Positions 19,262-28,374 are shown, numbered from the stretch's first letter. The stretch is DNA of 64,000 nucleotides from JAVJST01 sp965229715 (GCA_965229715.1 CBDDJL010000002.1:620001-684000); one strand, 5' to 3'. Made by a program: numbers and translations. Notes: generated by a model from the letters alone, not told the origin.

Positions 19262-20866
19262 ATGAGCGAGCCCTACGATCCGTTAGACGCCGATCTGGCC
19301 GTCGCCCGCGAGGCGGCGTGGGCGGCGCTGGAGGCGCACGGCAAAGGCCAGAAATCCCGCCGCATCGATAGTTTGTTCGCAGACAATGAGGACCGATTCC
19401 AGCAATTCAGCCGGTGTATCGACGGATTGCTGGTGGATTTCTCTCGCAGCCGGCTCAGCCAGACGACGGTGGGTCTGCTAGAGGATCTGGTCGCGGCTGC
19501 GAATGTCGCCGGTGCGCGCGATAGCCTGTTTGACGGTCAAGCGGTCAACTCCAGCGAGGGACGATCCGCACGCCACGCCGAGCTGCGTGCACCGGACGCA
19601 GCAGGAGAATTTTCAAATTCCCTTGAAGCCATGCTTGCGCTTGCGACAGCGATACGCAGTCGCGATCGCCTCGGGGTGACAGGAAAGCCGTTGAAGACGA
19701 TGGTGCACCTCGGCATCGGCGGATCCGAACTGGGCCCCCGGGCCGTCGTCTCGGCGCTGGCCGGCGCCCAGGCCGATCCGCGTGTTCATTTCGTCGGCAA
19801 CATGGACGGCCACGAGATTGCGGAAACGCTCGCCGAACTGGATCCGGAAACGACCCATTTCACGCTCGCGTCCAAGAGTTTCGGCACCGAGGAAACCCTG
19901 ACCAACGGTGTTACCGCGCGTAGCTGGCTTGAGAAACGGTTCGGCGATAATTGGAACCGGCAGATGATCGCGATCACCGCGAGTCAGGCCCGGGCCCGGG
20001 CGTTCGGATTCGATGACGACGGCATTCTCACAATACCGGAATCCGTGGGCGGCCGGTTCTCGCTTTGGTCGGCGGTCGGTCTTCCGGTAGCCGTTGCTAT
20101 CGGCGTGAAAAACTTCCGTGCGCTGTTAGAGGGCGCGCGCATCATCGACGAGAACTTCCTGACCGCGCCGTTCAGGGAAAATCTTGCCATGCTTCTTGGT
20201 GCGGTCGATGCCTGGAACGGTTCGATCGAGGATATCGACGCCCGTGCCATCATCGCCTACGACGCCCGCCTTCGGCATCTGCCGCCGCATCTCCAACAAC
20301 TTGAAATGGAGAGTCTCGGCAAGCGCGTCGGACAAGACGGATCGCCGGTGAACCGTCATACGGCGCCGATCGTTTTTGGCGGTGTGGGTTCAGATGCGCA
20401 GCACGGGTTCTTCCAGGCGCTGCATCAGGGAACGCGGCGTTTCACCGTTGAATTCATCGGTTGCGCCCGGCCCGGACACGACCTGCCCGTCCATCACGAA
20501 CGTCAGCTCGCCAACCTGATCGCCCAGGGCGAGGCGTTGATGCACGGATACGACGGCGGCAAGGATTCAAAACTTTCGGTTCACAAGGCGCTCGGCGGCG
20601 ATCACCCATCGACGACCATCATGCTGGATTCCCTGACGCCCCGGATTCTCGGGATGCTGTTGGCGCTCTACGAGCACCGGGTGTTCGTCAACGGCGTACT
20701 GTGGGGTATCAATCCGTTCGATCAATGGGGAGTTGAGCGGGGCAAGAAACTCGCCGGCGATATCGAGCGCGCCATCGTCGGCTATGCCAGCGCGGCCTCC
20801 GAGCGCGACCCGGCTAGCGCTGGCATGATCGAGCACCTTCGCCGGATCAAGGGCAATGGAGCATGA
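19262..20866 (+). CDS. pgi: glucose-6-phosphate isomerase
   Basis: A 534-residue sugar isomerase interconverting glucose-6-phosphate and fructose-6-phosphate, which also supplies GlmS with fructose-6-phosphate. Diagnostic blocks are LGIGGSELGPRAV and the C-terminal GVLWGINPFDQWGVERGKKLA. ATG 19262 begins the conserved N-terminus; the frame opens 54 bases earlier. The mutL start overlaps its stop by four bases. Confidence 0.96.
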   Translation: MSEPYDPLDADLAVAREAAWAALEAHGKGQKSRRIDSLFADNEDRFQQFSRCIDGLLVDFSRSRLSQTTVGLLEDLVAAANVAGARDSLFDGQAVNSSEGRSARHAELRAPDAAGEFSNSLEAMLALATAIRSRDRLGVTGKPLKTMVHLGIGGSELGPRAVVSALAGAQADPRVHFVGNMDGHEIAETLAELDPETTHFTLASKSFGTEETLTNGVTARSWLEKRFGDNWNRQMIAITASQARARAFGFDDDGILTIPESVGGRFSLWSAVGLPVAVAIGVKNFRALLEGARIIDENFLTAPFRENLAMLLGAVDAWNGSIEDIDARAIIAYDARLRHLPPHLQQLEMESLGKRVGQDGSPVNRHTAPIVFGGVGSDAQHGFFQALHQGTRRFTVEFIGCARPGHDLPVHHERQLANLIAQGEALMHGYDGGKDSKLSVHKALGGDHPSTTIMLDSLTPRILGMLLALYEHRVFVNGVLWGINPFDQWGVERGKKLAGDIERAIVGYASAASERDPASAGMIEHLRRIKGNGA

Positions 20867-22683
20867 CCTTACGACGACTCCCTGAGCAACTCGTGAATCG
20901 TATCGCCGCTGGCGAGGTCGTTGAGCGTCCGGCATCCGTCGCCAAGGAACTGATCGAGAACGCCATTGATGCCGGCGCACGGCATATCGATGTTGTCGCA
21001 CGGGACGGCGGCCAGACACAGCTGACCGTAATGGATGACGGTTGCGGCATGACGTCGGACGAACTGACCCTCGCCATCGAACGTCATGCGACCTCGAAAC
21101 TGCCGGACGACGATTTGGTGCATATCGAAACACTGGGTTTTCGAGGCGAGGCGTTGCCGTCCATCGGCGCCGTTGCCCGTCTCGTCATCACGTCGCGGAA
21201 ATCAGGCGCCGGGGACGCCTGGTCGATCCGCGTCGACGGTGGCCGGATTACACCGCCGGTACCGGCTGCGCTATCGAGGGGCACCCGGGTCGAAGTCAGC
21301 GATCTGTTCTACGCGACGCCGGCGCGCCTCAAGTTCCTGAAGACCGTGCGCACGGAAATGAGCCGCATCGCCGAGACCGTGAACCGGCATGCCATGGCGC
21401 ATCCAGATATCGGCTTTACCCTGTCGGACGGCAGTCGGCGCAGCATCAACCTCGCGCCCGGCGAGGGTGATCTGTTCGAAACACGTCTCGAACGGCTTGC
21501 GGCTATCATGGGCCGTGATTTTGCCGACAACGCCATGCCGATAGAGGCGGTCCGCGAAGATGCGGCGCTGACAGGCTACGCGTCTCTACCGACATTCAAT
21601 CGCGGCAATGCCGCCATGCAGTTTCTATTCGTCAACGACCGCCCCGTGCGTGACAAGCTAATCGTCGGGGCCGTGCGCGGTGCGTATCGCGATTTTCTCG
21701 GCCATGACCGCCATCCGCTGGTGGCGCTGTTTCTCGATGTGCCAGCCGAACAGGTCGACGTCAACGTCCACCCGGCCAAGACGGAAGTCCGCTTCAAGGA
21801 TGCGGGCCGCATTCGTGGTCTGATCGTCTCTGCGCTCAAGCATGCGCTTGCGGAAGCCGGGCACCGGGCATCGACATCGGTCGCCGGGCAGGCCCTGGGG
21901 GCATTCAGGTCCGACAACCATGGCGGCAATACGATTCCTTATTCCCGGTCTGGACCATCTTACGGTGGCGGCTGGAGCGGGTCATCTGCTGTGCTGGCCC
22001 GCCAAGCGGATGCCTACCATGCTCCGTTGCCCGGTCTTTCCGATCAGCCCGTTGCGCGCCACGTCGAGGACGTCGAAACGGCGGCTGATACCGTGCCGGC
22101 CGATTACCCCCTTGGAGTCGCCCGCGCCCAAGTGCACGAGACCTATGTTGTCGCTCAGACCGGTGATGGTATCGTCATCGTCGATCAGCATGCGGCACAC
22201 GAGCGTCTCGTCCACGAGCGCATTAAGAAGGCGCTCGATGTCGGCGGGGTTCAGCGCCAGGGCTTGCTGATTCCGGAAATCGTCGAGATGAGCGAGGACG
22301 CCGCCGGGCGGTTGCTGGAACGTTCGGACGAACTGGCGGAGCTCGGCCTCGTCATCGAGGGGTTCGGTCCCGGTGCGGTCATGGTGCGCGAAACCCCGGC
22401 GCTGCTGGGCGAGATGAACGTCAAGGGACTGCTCAACGATCTGGCGGACGATCTCGGCGAGTACGAGGATTCAATCGTGCTTCGCAATCGCCTTGGCGAC
22501 GTTTGCGCGACCATGGCGTGCCACGGATCGATTCGGGCCGGCCGGCGACTGACGGGCGAGGAAATGAACGCGCTGCTGCGCGAGATGGAGGCGACGCCCC
22601 ATTCAGGCCAGTGCAGCCATGGCCGTCCGACCTACGTCGAGCTCAAGCTCGCGGATATCGAAAAGCTGTTCGGACGGCGGTAG
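20863..22683 (+). CDS. mutL: DNA mismatch repair protein MutL
   Basis: A 606-residue MutL. The N-terminal GHKL ATPase motifs are clear (ELIENAIDAGA, DDGCGM, TLGFRGEALPSI), followed by a linker and the C-terminal dimerisation domain. The C-terminus has VDQHAAHERL and the ACHGSIRAGRRL and GQCSHGRPT blocks typical of MutL proteins. It couples MutS mismatch recognition to strand incision. It overlaps pgi, an unusual partner, and is followed by a small sulfotransferase-like gene. Confidence 0.96.
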   Translation: MTLRRLPEQLVNRIAAGEVVERPASVAKELIENAIDAGARHIDVVARDGGQTQLTVMDDGCGMTSDELTLAIERHATSKLPDDDLVHIETLGFRGEALPSIGAVARLVITSRKSGAGDAWSIRVDGGRITPPVPAALSRGTRVEVSDLFYATPARLKFLKTVRTEMSRIAETVNRHAMAHPDIGFTLSDGSRRSINLAPGEGDLFETRLERLAAIMGRDFADNAMPIEAVREDAALTGYASLPTFNRGNAAMQFLFVNDRPVRDKLIVGAVRGAYRDFLGHDRHPLVALFLDVPAEQVDVNVHPAKTEVRFKDAGRIRGLIVSALKHALAEAGHRASTSVAGQALGAFRSDNHGGNTIPYSRSGPSYGGGWSGSSAVLARQADAYHAPLPGLSDQPVARHVEDVETAADTVPADYPLGVARAQVHETYVVAQTGDGIVIVDQHAAHERLVHERIKKALDVGGVQRQGLLIPEIVEMSEDAAGRLLERSDELAELGLVIEGFGPGAVMVRETPALLGEMNVKGLLNDLADDLGEYEDSIVLRNRLGDVCATMACHGSIRAGRRLTGEEMNALLREMEATPHSGQCSHGRPTYVELKLADIEKLFGRR

Positions 22684-22690
22684 GCGCAAC

Positions 22691-23221
22691 ATGCCCCAGC
22701 GCGGAGTGATCGTCGTCGGACCGGAGGGAACGGGCAGCGTTTTCATCGCCCGGGTCATCTCCCACGTGATCGGTCACTGCCGAGATTTTGGCGATTGGGA
22801 CGGTTACGGTTTCAATGATGCGGCGGGCGCAGAGAATCGCGTGCTTCACCGGTCGATTCCGTTCATGCGGCCAAAACAGTTTCACCACACGCCCGAGGAA
22901 TTACTCGATCTGTTCGCAGGTTATGACGACGTCCGTTTCGTGCTTACGTCGCGCGACCGGACATTAGCGAACGCAAGCAAGATGCGTCGCTTTGGCGGAT
23001 CGGTAGCGGAAGCCGAAGACGATCTGTCGATTGCGATGCCGTTGTTCGAGGCGCTGCTGGTGCGCGACGATACGTTTCTGTGGAGCTTCGAAACGATGGT
23101 GCTTTATGGTGCGCCTTACTTTCAGCGCCTCTACCGGTTCTTGGGCGTGACCAGTGATTTCATGCCCGAGATCATCGATGCCAACGCCAACCGTCTGGAC
23201 AACGCAGACGCAGAGTCTTGA
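22691..23221 (+). CDS. small P-loop sulfotransferase-like protein
   Basis: A 176-residue protein beginning MPQRGVIVVGPEGTGSVFIA, a P-loop like the 5'-phosphosulfate-binding loop of sulfotransferases but with Glu-Gly-Thr in place of the usual Arg/Lys-Ser-Gly. A possible 3'-phosphate-binding segment FVLTSRDRTLANASKM follows near 88. The C-terminal helix LYRFLGV looks like the end of sulfotransferase folds. It is shorter than active enzymes (usually 230 or more residues). It starts seven bases after mutL. Family assignment is tentative. Confidence 0.6.
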   Translation: MPQRGVIVVGPEGTGSVFIARVISHVIGHCRDFGDWDGYGFNDAAGAENRVLHRSIPFMRPKQFHHTPEELLDLFAGYDDVRFVLTSRDRTLANASKMRRFGGSVAEAEDDLSIAMPLFEALLVRDDTFLWSFETMVLYGAPYFQRLYRFLGVTSDFMPEIIDANANRLDNADAES

Positions 23222-23231
23222 ACAGGTTCTA

Positions 23232-23798
23232 TCAGTCGCCGGTTCGTTGCAGAAAGTGCACCCGCGCCGCGCCGTAGTCGCGAACATCGATTGGCGTATA
23301 CCCGGGGCCGGTAATCAGATCGTATTTGGCTTGAGTTTCGACGACGACGGTCGCATCCGGCGTCAACCACCCGAAGCGCGCGAGGCCGCGCAGCGCCGGT
23401 TCGACCAACCCCTGACCGTAAGGCGGGTCGAGAAACGCGATGTTTGCCGCCGCTGCCGTTCGAGGCATGGGGCCAAGCTTCGTCGTATCGAGCCGCAGCA
23501 TGGTGCAGGCATCGAGGATTCCAAGTTTACTGGCGTTACGGCGGATAAGCGTGAGTGAATCGAGCGAACGATCTAGAAACAGCGCCTCTGCCGCGCCGCG
23601 TGACAGCGCTTCGAAACCAAGCGCGCCGGTACCGGCGAAGGCGTCGAGGACCGTCAAGCCCTGAAGGTCGATACCAGGTTTGCCATTGGCGAGGATGTTG
23701 AACACCGCCTCGCGGGCTCGAGCGCCGGTCGGTCGAACGTCCCGCCCCTTGGGCGTTTCAAGCAATCTTCCCCGGAACCGGCCGCTAACGATCTTCAT
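23232..23798 (-). CDS. rsmD: 16S rRNA guanine-N2 methyltransferase RsmD
   Basis: A 188-residue SAM-dependent methyltransferase modifying G966 of 16S rRNA. The N-terminus MKIVSGRFRGRLLETPKG, the SAM motif LDAFAGTGALGFEALSRGA and the catalytic DPPYG are all present. It follows the pseudouridine synthase gene on the same strand with an 18-base gap, a common pairing. Confidence 0.95.
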   Translation of the reverse strand: MKIVSGRFRGRLLETPKGRDVRPTGARAREAVFNILANGKPGIDLQGLTVLDAFAGTGALGFEALSRGAAEALFLDRSLDSLTLIRRNASKLGILDACTMLRLDTTKLGPMPRTAAAANIAFLDPPYGQGLVEPALRGLARFGWLTPDATVVVETQAKYDLITGPGYTPIDVRDYGAARVHFLQRTGD

Positions 23799-23816
23799 GG
23801 GAAACTCTTTGCTGGC

Positions 23817-24581
23817 TCAATCCAGATTGAAGCCCTTGGGCAGGCTTGAGCGAAGCGCCTTGCGGGGCACCTCTTCGACGGCGCCGCGTTGCAACGTCCC
23901 GAGTTGAAACGGCCCATAGCCGATGCGGATCAGACGGTTCACATCGAGGCCGAGATGCTCCATTACCTTGCGGACTTCGCGATTCTTGCCTTCCTGAATG
24001 GCGACGCTGAGCCAGACATTGGCGCCGCCTTCCTTGGCGTGTTCAAGCTCGGCGCGAATCGGGCCGTATCGGATACCCGAGACCGTGACGCCGTTCGCAA
24101 GGCCGGCGAGGGCTTTTTGATCAACCCGACCGTGAACCCGAACCCGGTACTTTCGTGTCCAGCCGGTCTTTGGGCTTTCGAGTAGATTTTCGATGCCGCC
24201 GTCATTAGTTAGTAGAAGGAGGCCCTCGGAATTGATGTCGAGACGGCCCACGGAGACCACGCGCGGCATCTCTGGCGGCAGCCGTTCGAATACGGTAGCC
24301 CGCCCGCCGGGGTCGTCGTGGCTGACGATCAGGCCGGGCGGCTTGTGATAACGCCATAGCTTGGTTTCCTGTTTTCCGGCAATTGGCTTGCCGTCGACTG
24401 TAACGATATTGCCATCCGTCACGATTACAGCGGGGGTCTTCAGTTTCTTGCCGTCGACGGCGACGCGCCCCGCTTCGATCCAGCGCTCGGCCTCGCGGCG
24501 GGAACACAGACCCGCGCGCGCCATCACCTTGGCGATACGATTGCCTTTGTTCGTTGTCGGTTGGTCGGATTTATTTGGCAT
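23817..24581 (-). CDS. RluB/RsuA-family rRNA pseudouridine synthase
   Basis: A 254-residue enzyme with an N-terminal S4 RNA-binding domain (about 15-75, IAKVMARAGLCSRREAERWI) and a pseudouridine synthase domain. The catalytic Asp lies in GRLDINSEGLLLLTND. It most resembles RluB (23S U2605), though RsuA or RluE-type targets cannot be excluded from sequence. It is upstream of rsmD in a two-gene rRNA modification unit. Confidence 0.92.
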   Translation of the reverse strand: MPNKSDQPTTNKGNRIAKVMARAGLCSRREAERWIEAGRVAVDGKKLKTPAVIVTDGNIVTVDGKPIAGKQETKLWRYHKPPGLIVSHDDPGGRATVFERLPPEMPRVVSVGRLDINSEGLLLLTNDGGIENLLESPKTGWTRKYRVRVHGRVDQKALAGLANGVTVSGIRYGPIRAELEHAKEGGANVWLSVAIQEGKNREVRKVMEHLGLDVNRLIRIGYGPFQLGTLQRGAVEEVPRKALRSSLPKGFNLD

Positions 24582-24682
24582 AGCACCCTTCCAGAATTGA
24601 TGCGGACCCTATCAGGCCCCCCGTCCGGTGTCATGCGCGGCACAGCCTTGATCTTTTTGGACATGCGCTGCACCGTCGGGCC

Positions 24683-25135
24683 ATGACCGATGATGCTAAC
24701 GTGTTCATGGTTGCGGCGATTGAGCGGGCGCGTGCCGCCGATGTCGCAGGCGAGGTGCCTGTCGGCGCCGTCGTTGTGCGGAATGGCGTAGTCCTGGCTG
24801 CAGCCGGTAACCGTGTCGAAACGGATAACGATCCCAGCGCGCACGCGGAGATTCTGGTGATCCGGGAAGCCTGCCGTACCGAAGGCGCACCGCGTCTGCC
24901 CGACTGCGATCTCTACGTCACGCTGGAGCCCTGCGCCATGTGTGCCCAGGCAATCGCCAACGCGCGAATTCGGCGGCTCTATTTTGGTGCTTACGACCCC
25001 AAGGGCGGCGGCGTCGAGCACGGGGCGACGGTTTTCCGTCAACCGACATGCCATCACGCACCCGAGGTTTATGGCGGTATCGCCGAGCGCGAGGCAGGCG
25101 ACCTGCTGAAGGCCTTCTTTACAAGCCGGCGCTAG
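24683..25135 (+). CDS. tadA: tRNA adenosine-34 deaminase
   Basis: A 150-residue cytidine-deaminase-fold enzyme that makes inosine at position 34 of tRNA-Arg(ACG). The zinc motifs are HAEI with PCAMC, and the conserved VPVGAVVV block precedes them. Length is typical. It is divergent from the pseudouridine synthase gene. Confidence 0.95.
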   Translation: MTDDANVFMVAAIERARAADVAGEVPVGAVVVRNGVVLAAAGNRVETDNDPSAHAEILVIREACRTEGAPRLPDCDLYVTLEPCAMCAQAIANARIRRLYFGAYDPKGGGVEHGATVFRQPTCHHAPEVYGGIAEREAGDLLKAFFTSRR

Positions 25136-25150
25136 GGCCCTGACCCTAGA

Positions 25151-25471
25151 TCAATAACCCGTGTCGGCATGCAACGGCGCGGTTTCCTCGAACAGGCGCT
25201 TCTGTTCGTCTGACGCCGGTGCCTGATGTGTATCCTTCCATTCCGAATACGGCATGCCATAGACGATCTCGCGGGCAGCTTCCAGATCGATATCGAGGCC
25301 CTTGTCGCGCGCCGCGGCAGCGTACCATTTCGACAGGCAGTTGCGGCAAAAACCGGCAAGGTTCATCAGGTCGATGTTCTGGACATCCGTACGCTTCTGA
25401 AGGTGGGCCACAAGACCGCGAAAAGCGGCGGCTTCAAGCTCGGTTCGGATCTTCTCGTCGATGTCGTTCAT
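25151..25471 (-). CDS. DUF1244 family protein
   Basis: A 106-residue protein with the DUF1244 hallmark block MNLAGFCRNCLSKWY (near residue 40) followed by REIVYGMPYSEWK. Two Cys in FCRNCLSKW could bind a metal. ATG 25471 is chosen because a perfect GGAGG lies five bases upstream; the frame runs further but into non-homologous sequence. The family has no assigned function. Confidence 0.92.
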   Translation of the reverse strand: MNDIDEKIRTELEAAAFRGLVAHLQKRTDVQNIDLMNLAGFCRNCLSKWYAAAARDKGLDIDLEAAREIVYGMPYSEWKDTHQAPASDEQKRLFEETAPLHADTGY

Positions 25472-25541
25472 GGAATCCTCCGGGTCGTGTAGGTCATTGA
25501 CTGGAAATGTGGGCGGAGAGGTGTCGCATCGCAAGTACGTC

Positions 25542-25994
25542 TCACTGCGGTCGGCGGGAGACCAGGCGCGGCTGCGAGCTCAATTTTCGGCCGCCCGTAC
25601 GGTTTTCCTGTCCGGTTTCGTCAGCTGCATCGTCGTCGGAATCCGCGATCGCATCCGCCGGCGGATCGCCCCCGGCGAAAAGCAGACTGTCGGCATCGAA
25701 CAGGTCGGACCCGGCATTCCGGGCGTCGCGTTTGTTGCGAATCAGCGAGACGGTGCGTTCGACCACGGGCTCGCGGTGCGGCGAGCGCTTGTTGGCCAGC
25801 CGGTGGGCTTTTGCGAGCGCCTTGACGACGTCCTCGGCATCAAGGCGCCCGTGGCGCTCGTCGCGCCACCGCAGGTAGGCCGCCATGGTCCAGGAGTGCG
25901 CCGGAAGCGACCGAAGGCGGCGTTTCGCGCACCATTGAATGAAATCTCGCCAGATCGGATCGACGGGTTTCGCTTTTTGTGTCCGTCGGGCCAT
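25542..25994 (-). CDS. hypothetical protein with integrase-like N-terminal domain
   Basis: A 150-residue protein whose first 90 residues (WRDFIQWCAKRRLRSLPAHS and onward helices) resemble the SAM-like core-binding domain of tyrosine recombinases. No catalytic recombinase domain follows; the tail is acidic, then basic, and probably disordered. ATG 25994 is the first start after the upstream gene and overlaps nothing. It could be a DNA-binding protein or an integrase relic. The resemblance is by eye only. Confidence 0.55.
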   Translation of the reverse strand: MARRTQKAKPVDPIWRDFIQWCAKRRLRSLPAHSWTMAAYLRWRDERHGRLDAEDVVKALAKAHRLANKRSPHREPVVERTVSLIRNKRDARNAGSDLFDADSLLFAGGDPPADAIADSDDDAADETGQENRTGGRKLSSQPRLVSRRPQ

Positions 25995-26013
25995 GACCCT
26001 TGTTCCGAAGCCG

Positions 26014-26385
26014 TCAGACTCGGAACTCCTTGAGCACAGAATTGAGTTCGACCAGCTTGCGCTCCCAGATGTCGAGATCGTCCTCGTCGGCGTCCGGATC
26101 GTTCTCGGCAATCAGCTGCTTATGCATTGCGACCTGGGCCTCGACCACATTGATGACCTCGATCAGATGTGGTTCGGAAATGGTTTTGATGTTGACCTTG
26201 CCGTCGAACAGGAAGTCGGCGCGTTCCATCGGTCCCATGGACTCGGCCTGGTCGTCGATCTGCCGCCACTGGGTGTACCAGTCGTTGAACACCGAATCTG
26301 GATGTGGATTGCGCCCGCCCAGCTCTTCGTCCATGTGACCCATGATCGCCAGAAACTCGTGGACAGTGAACTTGATCTTGGCCAT
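26014..26385 (-). CDS. hypothetical acidic helical protein
   Basis: A 123-residue, largely helical protein, acidic in its second half (ENDPDADEDDLDIWERK), with no motif I recognise. No signal peptide or membrane segment is present. It lies 46 bases downstream of tRNA-Leu on the same strand and just upstream of the integrase-like gene, with which it may be cotranscribed. Length, start and codon use look like a real gene. Confidence 0.7.
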   Translation of the reverse strand: MAKIKFTVHEFLAIMGHMDEELGGRNPHPDSVFNDWYTQWRQIDDQAESMGPMERADFLFDGKVNIKTISEPHLIEVINVVEAQVAMHKQLIAENDPDADEDDLDIWERKLVELNSVLKEFRV

Positions 26386-26430
26386 GAACCCTCTCGAAAC
26401 TTCGCCGTGCCGGCCGTATCAGCCGGCGAA

Positions 26431-26517
26431 TGGTGCCCCCAGCCGGACTCGAACCGGCACGTCCGCAAGGACAACAGATTTTGAGTCTGCCGCGTCTACC
26501 AATTCCGCCACAGGGGC
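26431..26517 (-). tRNA. tRNA-Leu (anticodon CAA)
   Basis: The minus strand folds as a leucine tRNA of 87 nt with a 7-bp acceptor stem (GCCCCTG), the GGTAGACG D-loop, an anticodon loop CTCAAAA giving anticodon CAA, a long variable arm typical of Leu, the GGTTCGAGTCC T-arm and an encoded CCA end. It reads UUG codons. Confidence 0.95.
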
Positions 26518-26535
26518 AAGCCTGAACGCGGGCGC

Positions 26536-26563
26536 ATGATACCCAAGGGCGGACATTAATCAA
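26536..26563 (-). promoter_or_regulatory. candidate promoter of tRNA-Leu
   Basis: On the minus strand TTGATT (26558-26563) and TATCAT (26536-26541) are 16 bases apart, placing the start of transcription about ten bases before the mature tRNA. Confidence 0.5.
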
Positions 26564-26659
26564 CACCACCGGCCGATGAGATCGCGTGTTAGCGACGACG
26601 TTGTTTCGTAGCCTGCGGGCTGCTATGAGCAGCCACCGTCCTCGCAGGAGATCCGACAC

Positions 26660-27241
26660 GTGCTGCGCCGAATGTATGACTGGACGCTGGAACAAGCTGC
26701 CCGGCCCTATGCCGAGCGCATGCTCGCATTCATCTCTTTTATCGAAAGCTCGGTGTTTCCGATCCCGCCGGACGTCATGCTGGTGCCGATGGTTCTGGCC
26801 GAGCGCGCCAAGGCGTGGCGTTTTGCGCTGGTCTGTACCGCCGCATCGGTGCTCGGCGGTATTGCCGGCTATCTGATCGGCGCGTTTCTGTTCGATCAGG
26901 TCGGCCAGCCAATCCTCGCGTTCTGGGGCTATGACGTGAAGTTTGCGGTTTTTCAGGCGGATTACGCCGAATGGGGCGCCTGGGCCGTGCTGTTTGCTGG
27001 GCTGACGCCGTTTCCGTTTAAGGTCATTACTATTCTGAGCGGCGCCGCCGGGCTCGATATCTGGGTTTTCACGTTGTCCTCCATCGTTGCGCGAGGCGGG
27101 CGATTTTTCCTCGAGGCCGCGTTGTTGTGGTGGTTCGGCAAGCCGATTCGCGCCTTCGTCGAGCGTTATCTCGGCTGGGTCGCCGCGGTGGCGCTTACGG
27201 CCTTGATTGGCGGCTTCGTTCTCGCCAAATTCATCCTATGA
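26660..27241 (+). CDS. YqaA/DedA-family membrane protein
   Basis: A 193-residue polytopic membrane protein of the DedA/SNARE-associated fold, YqaA branch. The FPIPPDVMLVPMVL block near residue 34 and the GLTPFPFKVITILSGAAG block near 120 are typical re-entrant segments. The family is linked to lipid scrambling and membrane potential. GTG 26660 is used because AGGAG stands nine bases upstream; ATG 26672 is an alternative. It overlaps dsbB by four bases. Confidence 0.88.
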   Translation: MLRRMYDWTLEQAARPYAERMLAFISFIESSVFPIPPDVMLVPMVLAERAKAWRFALVCTAASVLGGIAGYLIGAFLFDQVGQPILAFWGYDVKFAVFQADYAEWGAWAVLFAGLTPFPFKVITILSGAAGLDIWVFTLSSIVARGGRFFLEAALLWWFGKPIRAFVERYLGWVAAVALTALIGGFVLAKFIL

Positions 27242-27756
27242 GCAGTTTCGTTTTCCATGCTGACGGGCAGCCTGATTGGCACCGTGCCGTACCGATCGGC
27301 ATCATGACCGCGTCGGCGATCGCATTGGGATCTGCCTATATCGCCGAGTACGGCTTCAGTCTGGAGCCCTGTGCGCTGTGCCTTTATCAGCGTGTTCCCT
27401 ATGCGCTTGCAGGCGTTCTCGGGATCGCCGCGCTCAGCCTGCCGCGAACGTCCCGCGCCAATCTGGTTGCGCTGGCGGCGCTGTTGTTCGCCATCGGCGC
27501 CGGTCTCGCCTTCTATCACGTCGGTGTCGAACAGCACTGGTGGGCTTCGGCGGCGGGATGCGGCGGCACCCTGCCTCTCAGCATGTCGGCGGACGATCTG
27601 CAGGCGGCCCTGATGGCGCCGCCCGATCCGGCCTGCGACGAGCCGACATGGGTCGTATTCGGGATTTCGATGGCGACATGGAACACGGGTATCAGTCTGG
27701 CTCTCGCCGCTCTCGCATGGCAGGGCTATGAGCGCATGCGGGGGCGTCAGCGATGA
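27238..27756 (+). CDS. dsbB: disulfide bond formation protein B
   Basis: A 172-residue four-helix membrane protein that reoxidises DsbA and passes electrons to quinone. The first Cys pair is CALC (45 and 48) and the second pair is Cys108 and Cys133 in the periplasmic loop. Tight overlaps with YqaA upstream and coq7 downstream link thiol oxidation with ubiquinone synthesis, which fits its electron acceptor. Confidence 0.9.
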   Translation: MSSFVFHADGQPDWHRAVPIGIMTASAIALGSAYIAEYGFSLEPCALCLYQRVPYALAGVLGIAALSLPRTSRANLVALAALLFAIGAGLAFYHVGVEQHWWASAAGCGGTLPLSMSADDLQAALMAPPDPACDEPTWVVFGISMATWNTGISLALAALAWQGYERMRGRQR

Positions 27757-28331
27757 GCGACAAGCCGAAAACAGAGAAGCGAAAACGCGGCCTGCACGAT
27801 GGTCTGCCCGGCGACCTCGGGCCGGCGGAAGCGGTGGCCCGCATGATCCGGGTCGATCATGCCGGCGAATACGGTGCTTGCCGGATTTACGAAGGCCAGC
27901 TCGCGGTCCTCGGTAAATCAGGATCCGCGGCCACCATCGAGTATATGGCGGAGCAGGAACGCCGTCATCTCGATACCTTCAACAAACTGGTCGCCGAGCG
28001 TCGCGTCCGGCCGACGGCCCTGCTGCCGTTTTGGCACCTTGCCGGCTTTGCCCTCGGGGCCGGAACGGCGCTCCTCGGCGAGAAAGCGGCGATGGCCTGC
28101 ACGGTTGCGGTCGAGGAGGTCATCGACGAGCACTACGCCCGCCAGATCGAGACGTTGGGCGAGGACGAGTCGGCTCTGAGCGAGACGTTCGAGGAGTTTC
28201 GACAGGAAGAACTCGAACACCGTGAGACGGGTCTCGATCACGGCGCCGAACAGGCCCCCGGCTACGAACTGCTGAGCGGTGCGATCAAGCGCGGTTCGCG
28301 ATTGGCGATCTGGCTGTCGGAGCGCTTCTAG
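27753..28331 (+). CDS. coq7: demethoxyubiquinone hydroxylase Coq7
   Basis: A 192-residue di-iron hydroxylase catalysing a late ring hydroxylation in ubiquinone biosynthesis. The ferritin-like ligands are visible in order: RVDHAGEYGA near residue 36, EQERRH, VEEVIDEHY and EELEHRE. ATGA overlap with dsbB. The Coq7 type rather than the UbiF flavoprotein is usual in alphaproteobacteria. Confidence 0.95.
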   Translation: MSDKPKTEKRKRGLHDGLPGDLGPAEAVARMIRVDHAGEYGACRIYEGQLAVLGKSGSAATIEYMAEQERRHLDTFNKLVAERRVRPTALLPFWHLAGFALGAGTALLGEKAAMACTVAVEEVIDEHYARQIETLGEDESALSETFEEFRQEELEHRETGLDHGAEQAPGYELLSGAIKRGSRLAIWLSERF

Positions 28332-28367
28332 CGCGCTCGCCCTTTACCGCGCCCAGGGTGAGCGCGC
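28331..28367. terminator. strong hairpin directly after coq7
   Basis: A 13-bp inverted repeat with one G-T pair (arms 28331-28343 and 28355-28367, loop 11) begins at the last base of the coq7 stop. There is no T-run, so it may be a weak terminator or an mRNA-stabilising hairpin. Confidence 0.45.
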
Positions 28368-28374
28368 CCGTATC

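Noticed and set aside
26431..26517. Genomic island attachment site at tRNA-Leu
   Set aside because: No integrase with a catalytic domain and no repeated tRNA 3' end were seen nearby.
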